A DNA stretch of 5,969 bases from the NCBI GenBank assembly GCA_946615785.1, contig CAMOIA010000101.1, positions 1 through 5,969 of the forward strand, written 5' to 3'. Positions 1 to 5,684 of this stretch are shown here, piece by piece; the first letter of the stretch is position 1, and the number at the start of each line of letters is the position of its first letter. The position numbers and the translations under genes were made by a program. The notes under the pieces were generated by a model. The model was not told the origin of the DNA and did not search any database. It saw nothing but the letters and a program-made list of their open reading frames with translations. The stretch is from an uncultured Clostridia bacterium (lineage in GTDB: Bacteria > Bacillota > Clostridia > Christensenellales > Aristaeellaceae).

Positions 1-895
1 TGGCTGGGGCAACATGCACTTTGCCACCCCCACGCGGCAGGCGCCGAATTTTGCCAAGCCCGGGCTGAAAACCGAGGCGCGGGAATTCGTGCTGGAGCTG
101 AAGACCATCGCGGACGTCGGCCTGCTCGGCTTTCCGAACGCGGGCAAGAGCACGCTGCTTTCCCGCGTGACGAGCGCGAAGCCGAAGATCGGCAGCTATC
201 CTTTCACCACCATCACTCCCAATCTGGGCATCGCGCGCTGGAAGGAGCACGATTTTGCCATCGCCGATATCCCGGGCATCGTGGAGGGCGCGAGCGAGGG
301 CGTGGGCCTGGGCTTTGACTTTTTGCGGCATGTCGAGCGCACGAGGCTCCTGATTCACCTTGTGGACGCAAGCGGCATGGAAGGCCGCCTGCCGACGGAG
401 GATCTGGACACGCTCAACGAGGAGCTGAAAAAATACGGCTCCCTTTCCGAAAAGCCGCAGATCATCGCCGCGAACAAAACCGACATGCCGGATGGGGAAG
501 AAGGGTACCGGATGCTCGTATCCCACTGCGGGGAAGAGAAGGTTTTCCCCATTTCCGCCCTGACGGGCAAGGGGATGGACGCGCTCATGGACGAGGTGAT
601 CCGTTTGCTTGACACCCTGCCGCCATCGGAGCCCTTCCCCGAGCAGGAGCTCATGCCGGACGCGCTGCTTGACCGCACGGGCTTTGCAGTGCGCCTTGAG
701 GACGGCGTGTATGTGGTGGAAGGCCCCGGCGTGGACCAGCTGATCGCGTCGGTCAACTTCGACGACGAGGAGAGCATGAACTGGTTCCACCGCATCCTGC
801 GGGAAAGCGGCATCATCGACGAACTGCGCCGGCAGGGCGCCGCCGAGGGCAGCACCGTGCGCATGGAAGACATGGAATTTGATTTTATCGACTGA
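1..895 (+). CDS. obg: Obg family GTPase (ObgE/CgtA), 3' part; 5' end outside the window
   Basis: Obg is a cytoplasmic GTPase that acts in late assembly of the 50S ribosomal subunit and is usually essential. The reading frame is already open at base 2 (Gly-Trp-Gly-Asn), so the ATG at base 14 is an internal Met, not the start. The visible part begins in the last stretch of the glycine-rich Obg domain (FATPTRQAP). Counting from the Met at base 14, the G domain follows: P-loop GFPNAGKS at residues 39-46, switch I YPFTTITPN at 62-70, DIPGI at 85-89, NKTD at 154-157 and the SAL motif at 181-183. The C-terminal OCT domain lies at about 222-292 (FAVRLEDGVYVVEGPG and an acidic end). Compared with Bacillus subtilis Obg (about 428 residues), roughly 120 N-terminal residues are missing off the edge. 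All nucleotide-binding motifs are intact. It is followed after 15 bp by the YhbY gene, a common Gram-positive arrangement. Confidence 0.97.
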   Translation, partial: GWGNMHFATPTRQAPNFAKPGLKTEAREFVLELKTIADVGLLGFPNAGKSTLLSRVTSAKPKIGSYPFTTITPNLGIARWKEHDFAIADIPGIVEGASEGVGLGFDFLRHVERTRLLIHLVDASGMEGRLPTEDLDTLNEELKKYGSLSEKPQIIAANKTDMPDGEEGYRMLVSHCGEEKVFPISALTGKGMDALMDEVIRLLDTLPPSEPFPEQELMPDALLDRTGFAVRLEDGVYVVEGPGVDQLIASVNFDDEESMNWFHRILRESGIIDELRRQGAAEGSTVRMEDMEFDFID

Positions 896-900
896 TCTTT

Positions 901-905
901 GGAGG
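901..905 (+). promoter_or_regulatory. Ribosome binding site of the YhbY gene, fixing an ATG start
   Basis: GGAGG sits 5 bases before the ATG at 911. It decides against the in-frame TTG at 899, which would lie upstream of this site and add four residues. The ten bases GGAGGTTTCA at 901-910 recur exactly in front of the metallo-beta-lactamase-fold gene. Confidence 0.85.
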
Positions 906-910
906 TTTCA

Positions 911-1207
911 ATGGCCATCAATTCAAAACAGCGCGCGTTTCTGCGCAGCCTGTGCAACACCATGGAAGTGACGCTTTACATCGGCAAGGACGGAATCGGC
1001 GAGACCACGCTGCAGGAGGCCGAAAACCTGCTGGAGGCGCGGGAACTGATCAAGTGCTCCCTGCAGAAGGAAGCGCCCATGACCGCGCGCGAGGCCTGCG
1101 GCGAAATTGCCGCGGCCACCGGGGCGGAACCCGTGCAGTGCATCGGCAGGCGCTTTTGCATTTACAGGCCCAAGCAGCAGAGCGATCCTGTGATCGAACT
1201 GCCGTAA
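911..1207 (+). CDS. yhbY: YhbY/YqeI-type CRM-domain RNA-binding protein
   Basis: This 98-residue protein is a single CRM (CRS1-YhbY) domain and matches the usual size of the family (about 95-105 residues). YhbY proteins bind pre-50S ribosomal particles through an RNA-binding surface that includes a glycine-rich loop, seen here as YIGKDGIGE near residues 23-31. Other family marks are the N-terminal KQRAFLRSL, the LLEARELIKCSL segment, and the C-terminal VQCIGRRFCIYRP strand. The start is the ATG at 911, chosen because it follows GGAGG by 5 bases. The gene lies 15 bp after obg and 12 bp before an exported glycosidase-like protein. In many clostridia and bacilli nadD follows or lies near this gene, but here it does not. 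The assignment is firm; the exact role in ribosome assembly is taken from the family. Confidence 0.94.
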   Translation: MAINSKQRAFLRSLCNTMEVTLYIGKDGIGETTLQEAENLLEARELIKCSLQKEAPMTAREACGEIAAATGAEPVQCIGRRFCIYRPKQQSDPVIELP

Positions 1208-1219
1208 AGGAGGCTGACC

Positions 1220-2146
1220 ATGCGCAAACGCATCTGCGCCTGGCTTTTTGCGCTCCTTCTGCTTTCCAGCCCCTGCTTCGGGCAGGCGGAGGGGCTTGAT
1301 CCCGACGATTTCGCGGTGCAGCCGGAGGACGTTTCGGACGCGCAGGATTTTCTGCCGCCCTTCAGCCCCGTATACCGGGACGAAAGCACGTATCTGAGTG
1401 CCAACGTGACCATTCATATCACCCGTGAGCGCGCTTTTGCCAGTGATATCTACGTGTGCGACATCCGCGTGAGCAGCGCTGCGTGCATCCGCCGCGCCTT
1501 TGGCGAGGGCGTATGGAACCGTTCGTCCGCGAGGGTGGAAACGCTCGCGATGGCAAACGACGCCGTGCTCGCCATGACCGGCGATTCGAGCGCGAACATC
1601 AGCAACGGCTTCGTGCTCGGCAACGGCCGGCTTTACAGAACCAACCAGAACCGCAAGCGCGATCTGTGCGTGATGTACAAAAACGGCGAAGTCAAAACCT
1701 TCCGCGCCTCGGACTGCGATATGAACAGCGTGTACCGGGAGCTTGCGGACAGCGTGGACGACTTATGGCAGGTGTTTCTGTTCGGCCCTGCGCTGCTTGA
1801 CGAAAACGGACGCGCCTATGAAAGCTTTACGAGCAACGTCAAGCCCGCGAACCCGAGAAGCGTGTTCGGCTATTATGAACCCGGACATTACTGTTTTGTG
1901 CAGGTGGACGGGCGGGGCGTATCCTCGCGTCTGGAAAAGGGAAAGCGGAGCACGGGCCTGACCATGCGGCAGCTTGCCGATTATATGGAATCGCTCGGCT
2001 GCCTGAGCGCCTATAACCTGGACGGCGGACAGAGCAGCATGCTGTGGTTCGACGGCGTTATTTCAACGCCCTATAATAACGGGCGGAAGGTGGGCGACGT
2101 GATCATGGTCGTGGACCTGACCCCGCTGGCCCTTGAGAACGATTAG
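1220..2146 (+). CDS. Exported phosphodiester glycosidase family (NAGPA-domain) protein
   Basis: This 308-residue protein starts at the ATG at 1220, six bases after AAGGAGG (1207-1213), which overlaps the yhbY stop codon. Residues 1-23 look like a Sec signal peptide: MRKR, then a hydrophobic stretch AWLFALLLLSS, then a plausible cleavage near residues 21-23. Cys19 is not in a canonical lipobox. The remainder matches the phosphodiester glycosidase (NAGPA, DUF2233-like) fold, named after the enzyme that uncovers mannose-6-phosphate tags. Visible marks are LAMTGDSSANISNGFVLGNG (117-136), FLFGPALLDENGR (186-198), PRSVFGYY (212-219), QVDGRG (228-233) and the hallmark YNLDGGQSSMLWFDG (265-279), ending in an NNGRKVGD segment (286-293). 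In bacteria such proteins are thought to act on glycosyl phosphodiesters of the cell envelope, but the substrate here is unknown. Its stop codon overlaps the ribosome binding site of the next gene, so the two are probably translationally coupled. Confidence 0.88.
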   Translation: MRKRICAWLFALLLLSSPCFGQAEGLDPDDFAVQPEDVSDAQDFLPPFSPVYRDESTYLSANVTIHITRERAFASDIYVCDIRVSSAACIRRAFGEGVWNRSSARVETLAMANDAVLAMTGDSSANISNGFVLGNGRLYRTNQNRKRDLCVMYKNGEVKTFRASDCDMNSVYRELADSVDDLWQVFLFGPALLDENGRAYESFTSNVKPANPRSVFGYYEPGHYCFVQVDGRGVSSRLEKGKRSTGLTMRQLADYMESLGCLSAYNLDGGQSSMLWFDGVISTPYNNGRKVGDVIMVVDLTPLALEND

Positions 2147-2150
2147 GAGG
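2145..2150 (+). promoter_or_regulatory. Ribosome binding site overlapping the upstream stop codon
   Basis: AGGAGG lies six bases before the ATG at 2157 and shares bases with the TAG stop (2144-2146) of the glycosidase gene. This placement fixes the downstream start at 2157 instead of the in-frame TTG at 2133, and suggests translational coupling of the two exported proteins. Confidence 0.85.
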
Positions 2151-2156
2151 TTTCAT

Positions 2157-3065
2157 ATGCGGAAATACTGCCTTCGCCTGGCGGCGCTGACGCTGCTTGC
2201 GCTCCTTTTCGGGAACGCCGCGCTTGCGGATCTTCCCATCGTGCACAAGCTTTCAGCTGAATGGAAGGCGCCCTATGAAACGGTCACCGCCGTGGAAGAA
2301 TCGCCGTTTGCACAGGACGAGGCGCTTTTGTGCATCGACATTCTGGGCATCCGGCAGGGCGACTGCATCATCGTCCGCTGCGGCGGGAAAACCATGCTGA
2401 TCGACGGCGGGGAAAAGATCCGCTATCAGATGTTCAAACGCTACCTTGAGGACCACGGCATCGAGGGCTTCGACGCGTTTTTCCTGTCGCACCACCACGA
2501 CGATCATATCGAATTGCAGACGCTCGCCGTCAAGCGCGGTATTCCCGTCGGCGTATTGTACGCCCCGTACGATTCGACGGAGCAGGCCGCCTACTGGCGG
2601 GAGTACAAGGCGGTCCTGAAGGAGAAGAACGTGCCCATCGAGGTCGTAAAGGATCAGGACGAGATCGACTTTGGCGGCGCCACCATCCGCGTGTACCGGA
2701 ATCCAACCCCGAACCTTTCCACCAACGACGGTTCTGCCGCCGTGATGATTACCTTCGGTGAAGCGAAATTCTTCTCCGGCGCGGATATGACCGGCACCAC
2801 GCAGCACTGGCTTTATGACCATTATGCGGACGAACTGGACTGCGACGTGCTCAAATGCTTCCATCACGGAAACAACGCGACGCTTTCGGAGCTCCTTGAC
2901 GCCTTCAGCCCGAGCCTGTGCGTGATCACGAATCAGAAAACCTATACCGCGCAAAACGACAGCCAGCTGGACCGGCGCGACATCCCGCGCTATTACATCA
3001 ACCAGACCATTCACCTTGAAACGGACGGCAAGATGTGGTACGTGTGGCCGGAGAAGATGCGCTGA
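2157..3065 (+). CDS. Exported ComEC/Rec2-like metallo-beta-lactamase-fold hydrolase
   Basis: This is a 302-residue protein whose ATG follows AGGAGG by six bases. Residues 1-24 form a clear signal peptide with a hydrophobic core (LAALTLLALLFG) and an ALA cleavage site before Asp25. The mature part is a metallo-beta-lactamase fold of the type found at the C-terminus of the DNA-uptake protein ComEC. It has the opening strand CIDILGIRQGDCIIVRCGG (59-77), LIDGGEK (81-87), the metal-binding SHHHDDH (111-117, giving H112, H114, D116 and H117), TNDGSAAVMITFG (189-201), FFSGADM (205-211) and FHHGNN (235-240). The fold as a whole includes nucleases, cyclic phosphodiesterases and lactamases. The motifs support a metal-dependent, probably phosphodiester-directed hydrolase outside the membrane, but the substrate cannot be read from sequence. 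There is no membrane channel domain, so it is not ComEC itself. It is the last gene of the obg operon, directly behind the phosphodiester glycosidase. Confidence 0.88.
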   Translation: MRKYCLRLAALTLLALLFGNAALADLPIVHKLSAEWKAPYETVTAVEESPFAQDEALLCIDILGIRQGDCIIVRCGGKTMLIDGGEKIRYQMFKRYLEDHGIEGFDAFFLSHHHDDHIELQTLAVKRGIPVGVLYAPYDSTEQAAYWREYKAVLKEKNVPIEVVKDQDEIDFGGATIRVYRNPTPNLSTNDGSAAVMITFGEAKFFSGADMTGTTQHWLYDHYADELDCDVLKCFHHGNNATLSELLDAFSPSLCVITNQKTYTAQNDSQLDRRDIPRYYINQTIHLETDGKMWYVWPEKMR

Positions 3066-3141
3066 AGGCGGTGAAAAAGGCCCGGCGGAAGAGGATCGAA
3101 CGGTGTTGTCCGGAATAAAATCCGAACATTCCCCTTGCTTT

Positions 3142-3171
3142 TTGAAACAGCGTTTGTATTTATCGGATAAA
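3142..3171 (+). promoter_or_regulatory. Weak candidate promoter upstream of serC
   Basis: TTGAAA (3142-3147) is separated by 18 bases from GATAAA (3166-3171), matching the sigma-A consensus at 5 and 4 of 6 positions. A start near 3178 would place the hairpin with T-run (3178-3205) at the very start of the transcript. The stretch is A+T-rich, so a chance match is quite possible. The promoter at 3226-3254 is the better candidate. Confidence 0.25.
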
Positions 3172-3177
3172 ATGGCG

Positions 3178-3205
3178 AAAGATAGACCGTTTTGTCCGTC
3201 TTTTT
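3178..3205 (+). terminator. Possible weak intrinsic terminator after the obg operon
   Basis: AAAGATAGAC (3178-3187) can pair with GTCCGTCTTT (3194-3203) around a six-base loop, with one G-T wobble and one mismatch. The T-run extends through 3205. It lies about 110 bases after the stop codon of the exported hydrolase gene and before the serC promoter, where a terminator would be expected. The stem is A+T-rich and imperfect, so termination would be leaky at best. Confidence 0.35.
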
Positions 3206-3225
3206 GCACTTTTACTGTTTTTCAA

Positions 3226-3254
3226 TGGAAAGCTGCGTCAGGATTTGGTATGAT
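3226..3254 (+). promoter_or_regulatory. Extended -10 sigma-A promoter for serC-serA
   Basis: TGGAAA (-35, 3226-3231) and TATGAT (-10, 3249-3254) are separated by exactly 17 bases. The -10 box is preceded by TGG at 3246-3248, giving the extended -10 element TGnTATGAT. The predicted transcription start is near 3261, leaving a leader of about 37 bases before the serC ATG, too short for a riboswitch or attenuator. Confidence 0.7.
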
Positions 3255-3263
3255 AGCTCGGTA

Positions 3264-3282
3264 TTCAAAGGTTTGCCTTGAA
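3264..3282 (+). other. Small hairpin at the 5' end of the serC leader
   Basis: TTCAAAGG (3264-3271) pairs with CCTTGAA (3276-3282) around a TTTG loop, with one bulged A. If transcription starts near 3261 the hairpin lies at the extreme 5' end of the mRNA. Its 3' arm takes in the first bases (AA) of the AAGGAGG ribosome binding site at 3281-3287 but leaves GGAGG free. It could stabilise the transcript or mildly tune initiation. Pairing is seen in the sequence; the function is a guess. Confidence 0.4.
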
Positions 3283-3297
3283 GGAGGGGTTTGATCA

Positions 3298-4374
3298 ATG
3301 GAACGTGTTTTCAACTTTGCAGCCGGACCCGCGGCGCTGCCGCTGCCCGTGCTTGAACGCGCCCAGCAGGAAATGCTCGTATACGGTGAAACCGGCGTGT
3401 CGGTTATGGAAATGAGCCACCGCAGCAAAATGTACCTTGAAATCTTCGACCGTGCGCAGGGTGCTTTCCGCCGCGTATTCAATGTGCCGGAAAATTATAA
3501 AGTGCTCTTTTTGCAGGGCGGCGCCACCGGCCAGTTTGCCGCGGTTCCGCTGAACCTTTTAAAGACCGAGGCCGATTACGCCGATACCGGCAATTTCGCG
3601 CACGGCGCGATGGTGGAAGCCCAGAAATACGGCAAGGTGAATACCCTGACCTCCTCCCGGGAGGACAATTATACCTATATTCCCGAAATCAAACCGGAAA
3701 TGGTGTCAAAGGACGCCGACTACGTGCACATCACCACCAACAACACCATCTTCGGCACCCGCTACGCCGCCGTGCCGGACACGGGCGATGTGCCCCTGGT
3801 CGCGGACATGTCCTCCAATATCCTGAGTGAAAAAACCGACGTGAGCCGCTTTGGCGTGATCTACGCCGGCGCGCAGAAGAACATCGGCCCCGCGGGACTG
3901 ACGGTCGTTGTGGTCCGCGAGGATCTCATCGGGCACGCCGCCCCTGATTGCCCGAAGGTGTTCGACTGGCAGAAGCAGGCGGACGCGGACAGCATGCTCA
4001 ACACCCCGCCCTGCTATTCCATTTATATCGCGGGCCTGTGCTTTGAGTGGCTGGAGGGCCTTGGCGGCGTGGAAGCCATTGAAAAGGTGAACATCGAAAA
4101 GGCGGCCATGCTCTATGACCTGATCGACAACAGCAAGCTGTACAAAAACAGCGTGCGCCCGGACTGCCGCAGCCGCATGAACGTGCCCTTTGTGACGGGC
4201 GACGCCGATCTTGACGCTAAATTCGTGAAGGAAGCGGCGAAGAACGGCCTGATCAACATCAAGGGACACCGCCTTGTGGGTGGCATGCGCGCTTCCATTT
4301 ACAACGCCATGCCCATTGAAGGCGTGCAGAAGCTTTGCGGCTTCATGAAGAAATTCGAGAGCGAAAACGCCTGA
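3298..4374 (+). CDS. serC: Phosphoserine aminotransferase SerC
   Basis: SerC is a cytoplasmic PLP enzyme that converts 3-phosphohydroxypyruvate and glutamate to O-phosphoserine and 2-oxoglutarate, step two of the phosphorylated serine pathway. The 358-residue length is normal (about 360). The start ATG follows AAGGAGG (3281-3287) by ten bases. Visible family marks are FNFAAGPAALP (5-15), EMSHRS (38-43) and LQGGATGQF (72-80). They continue with ITTNNTIFGT (145-154), VADMSSN (168-174, with Asp170 expected to contact the PLP ring nitrogen) and YAGAQKNIGPAG (189-200, with Lys194 as the PLP Schiff-base lysine). The protein ends with GGMRASIYNAMP (328-339). At the position of the PLP-stacking Trp102 of the E. 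coli enzyme this protein appears to have Phe100 (DTGNFAHG). It is the first gene of a two-gene operon with serA, transcribed from the promoter at 3226-3254. Confidence 0.97.
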   Translation: MERVFNFAAGPAALPLPVLERAQQEMLVYGETGVSVMEMSHRSKMYLEIFDRAQGAFRRVFNVPENYKVLFLQGGATGQFAAVPLNLLKTEADYADTGNFAHGAMVEAQKYGKVNTLTSSREDNYTYIPEIKPEMVSKDADYVHITTNNTIFGTRYAAVPDTGDVPLVADMSSNILSEKTDVSRFGVIYAGAQKNIGPAGLTVVVVREDLIGHAAPDCPKVFDWQKQADADSMLNTPPCYSIYIAGLCFEWLEGLGGVEAIEKVNIEKAAMLYDLIDNSKLYKNSVRPDCRSRMNVPFVTGDADLDAKFVKEAAKNGLINIKGHRLVGGMRASIYNAMPIEGVQKLCGFMKKFESENA

Positions 4375-4410
4375 CGGCTACTTCAGGCACTTGCGGAAAG
4401 GAAAGCGACC

Positions 4411-5571
4411 ATGACAGAGATTCAGATTCTTAACGCCATTTCTCCCGTTGCCAAGGAAGCGTTCGGGGACGAATATACCCTGGTGAAGGAAAGCGCGGAC
4501 CCGAAGGCCATTCTGGTGCGCTCCTTCAACATGCACGAAATGGACATTCCGGAAAGCGTGCTGGCCATCGGCCGCGCCGGCGCCGGCACCAACAACATTC
4601 CGATCGACAGGATGAGTGAAAAAGGCGTCGCCGTGTTCAATACCCCCGGTGCGAACGCGAACGCCGTGGCGGAACTGGTGCTGACGGGCCTTCTGCTTTC
4701 CGGCCGCAAGGTGATCGACGGCGTGGAATGGGCGCGCGGCCTGGCCGGGCAGGAAGACGTGCCTGCCCTGGTTGAAAAGGGCAAGAGCCAGTTCGTCGGG
4801 CAGGAAGTCACCGGCAAGACCCTGGGCGTGATCGGCCTTGGCGCGATCGGCGCGCGCGTTGCGAACAACGCCGTGCACCTTGGCATGAACGTGATCGGCT
4901 ACGACCCGTTCCTGACCGTGAAGAACGCGTTTTTCCTTTCCCGCCAGGTGAAGTACACCCAGAACGTGCAGGACGTCTGGAAGGAAAGCGATTTTATCAC
5001 CCTGCACCTGCCGCTGAACAAAGAGACCCGCGGCCTTGTGAACGCCGAGACCTTCGACACCATGAAGGACGGCTCGGTGCTTCTGAACTTCGCCCGCGGC
5101 GAGCTTGTGGATACGGACGCGGTGCTGGCCGCCGTGGCCTCCGGGAAGCTGAGCCGCTATGTGACCGATTTCCCGAATGAAAAGCTTCTGAACGTCCCGA
5201 ACGTGATCGCCATTCCGCACCTTGGCGCTTCCACCCCGGAAAGCGAGGACAACTGCGCCCGCATGGCGGCGGAAGAGCTGAAGCAGTACATCGAAGAAGG
5301 CATTATCCGCAATTCCGTGAACCTGCCGCAGATGGAGCTGCCGCCCATCACCGACCACCGCGCGCTCTTCATCCATAAGAACGTGCCGAACATCCTCTCG
5401 GCCATCACCAGCGCTGTGAGCGGCCAGGGCATCAACATTGAAAACATGGTCAACCGCTCCAAGGGAACCATGGCCTGCACCTGCGTTGAAACCGAAAAGC
5501 CCATTCCGGAGGCGGTCCTGAGCGCGCTGCTGGCCTCTCCTGACATTCTTCGGGCCAGGATCATCAAATAA
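4411..5571 (+). CDS. serA: D-3-phosphoglycerate dehydrogenase SerA, ACT-domain type
   Basis: SerA oxidises 3-phosphoglycerate to 3-phosphohydroxypyruvate with NAD+, the committed step of serine synthesis. The 386 residues comprise the split substrate-binding domain (about 1-98 and 280-305, including GRAGAGTNNI at 54-63), the Rossmann domain (about 99-279) and a C-terminal ACT domain (about 318-386). The dinucleotide loop is GLGAIG (142-147), with Asp165 (YDP) placed to bind the NAD ribose. The catalytic set is Arg229 (FARGELVD), Glu257 (DFPNE) and His270 (IPHLGAST). The protein lacks the extra intervening domain of the long (about 525-residue) SerA form and so resembles the shorter ACT-only form. 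The ACT domain suggests feedback control by serine, inferred from relatives. The gene starts 36 bp after serC; its ribosome binding site (AAAGGA at 4397-4402) is weaker than others in the window, so relative expression may depend on read-through from serC. An intrinsic terminator follows the stop. Confidence 0.97.
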   Translation: MTEIQILNAISPVAKEAFGDEYTLVKESADPKAILVRSFNMHEMDIPESVLAIGRAGAGTNNIPIDRMSEKGVAVFNTPGANANAVAELVLTGLLLSGRKVIDGVEWARGLAGQEDVPALVEKGKSQFVGQEVTGKTLGVIGLGAIGARVANNAVHLGMNVIGYDPFLTVKNAFFLSRQVKYTQNVQDVWKESDFITLHLPLNKETRGLVNAETFDTMKDGSVLLNFARGELVDTDAVLAAVASGKLSRYVTDFPNEKLLNVPNVIAIPHLGASTPESEDNCARMAAEELKQYIEEGIIRNSVNLPQMELPPITDHRALFIHKNVPNILSAITSAVSGQGINIENMVNRSKGTMACTCVETEKPIPEAVLSALLASPDILRARIIK

Positions 5572-5592
5572 AGCATCGGCGAAAGCCTGCTC

Positions 5593-5623
5593 TCCCCGCG
5601 GATTTCCGCGGGGATTTTTTTTT
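5593..5623 (+). terminator. Intrinsic terminator of the serC-serA operon
   Basis: TCCCCGCGG (5593-5601) pairs perfectly with CCGCGGGGA (5606-5614) over nine base pairs around an ATTT loop and is followed by nine T (5615-5623). It begins 21 bases after the serA stop codon. This is a strong factor-independent terminator. Confidence 0.96.
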
Positions 5624-5629
5624 GCAAAC

Positions 5630-5667
5630 AAAAAGGCACCGGCTGCGGCGGATGCCGAACCGGTGCC
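5630..5667 (-). terminator. Intrinsic terminator of the minus-strand flavoprotein gene
   Basis: GGCACCGG (5635-5642) and CCGGTGCC (5660-5667) form a perfect eight-base-pair stem. Inside it a second stem of four pairs, CGGC (5646-5649) with GCCG (5654-5657), closes a GGAT loop. On the minus strand the structure is followed by five T (the A run at 5630-5634). It lies 17 bases after the flavoprotein stop codon and serves the gene entering from the right edge. Confidence 0.88.
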
Positions 5668-5684
5668 GGGCAACGTGTTTCAGC

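Noticed and set aside
899..910. In-frame TTG start for yhbY adding four residues
   Set aside because: The GGAGG site at 901-905 would lie inside the extension; the ATG at 911 has ideal spacing from it.
923..1417. Minus-strand open frame opposite yhbY and the glycosidase start
   Set aside because: It crosses two well-supported genes on the other strand and has no family motif.
2133..2156. In-frame TTG start for the exported hydrolase adding eight residues
   Set aside because: It precedes the AGGAGG site and would put charged residues ahead of a normal MRKY signal peptide start.
2253..3209. Minus-strand open frame of 318 codons opposite the exported hydrolase gene
   Set aside because: It is a shadow of the real gene: no ribosome binding site, no recognisable motif, and it begins in the serC upstream region.
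3016..3294. Plus-strand open frame of 92 codons spanning the end of the hydrolase gene and the intergenic gap
   Set aside because: It starts inside the hydrolase gene in another frame, has no ribosome binding site, and covers the promoter of serC.
3261..3297. Riboswitch or T-box controlling serC-serA
   Set aside because: The predicted leader is only about 37 bases with a single small hairpin and no terminator or antiterminator pair; no conserved riboswitch or T-box motif is visible.
4378..5673. Long open frame of 431 codons on the minus strand opposite serA
   Set aside because: It lies wholly antisense to an unmistakable serA, runs through both terminators, and its translation is low-complexity (rich in His, Gly, Ala, Val and Arg) as expected from the reverse complement of G+C-rich codons.
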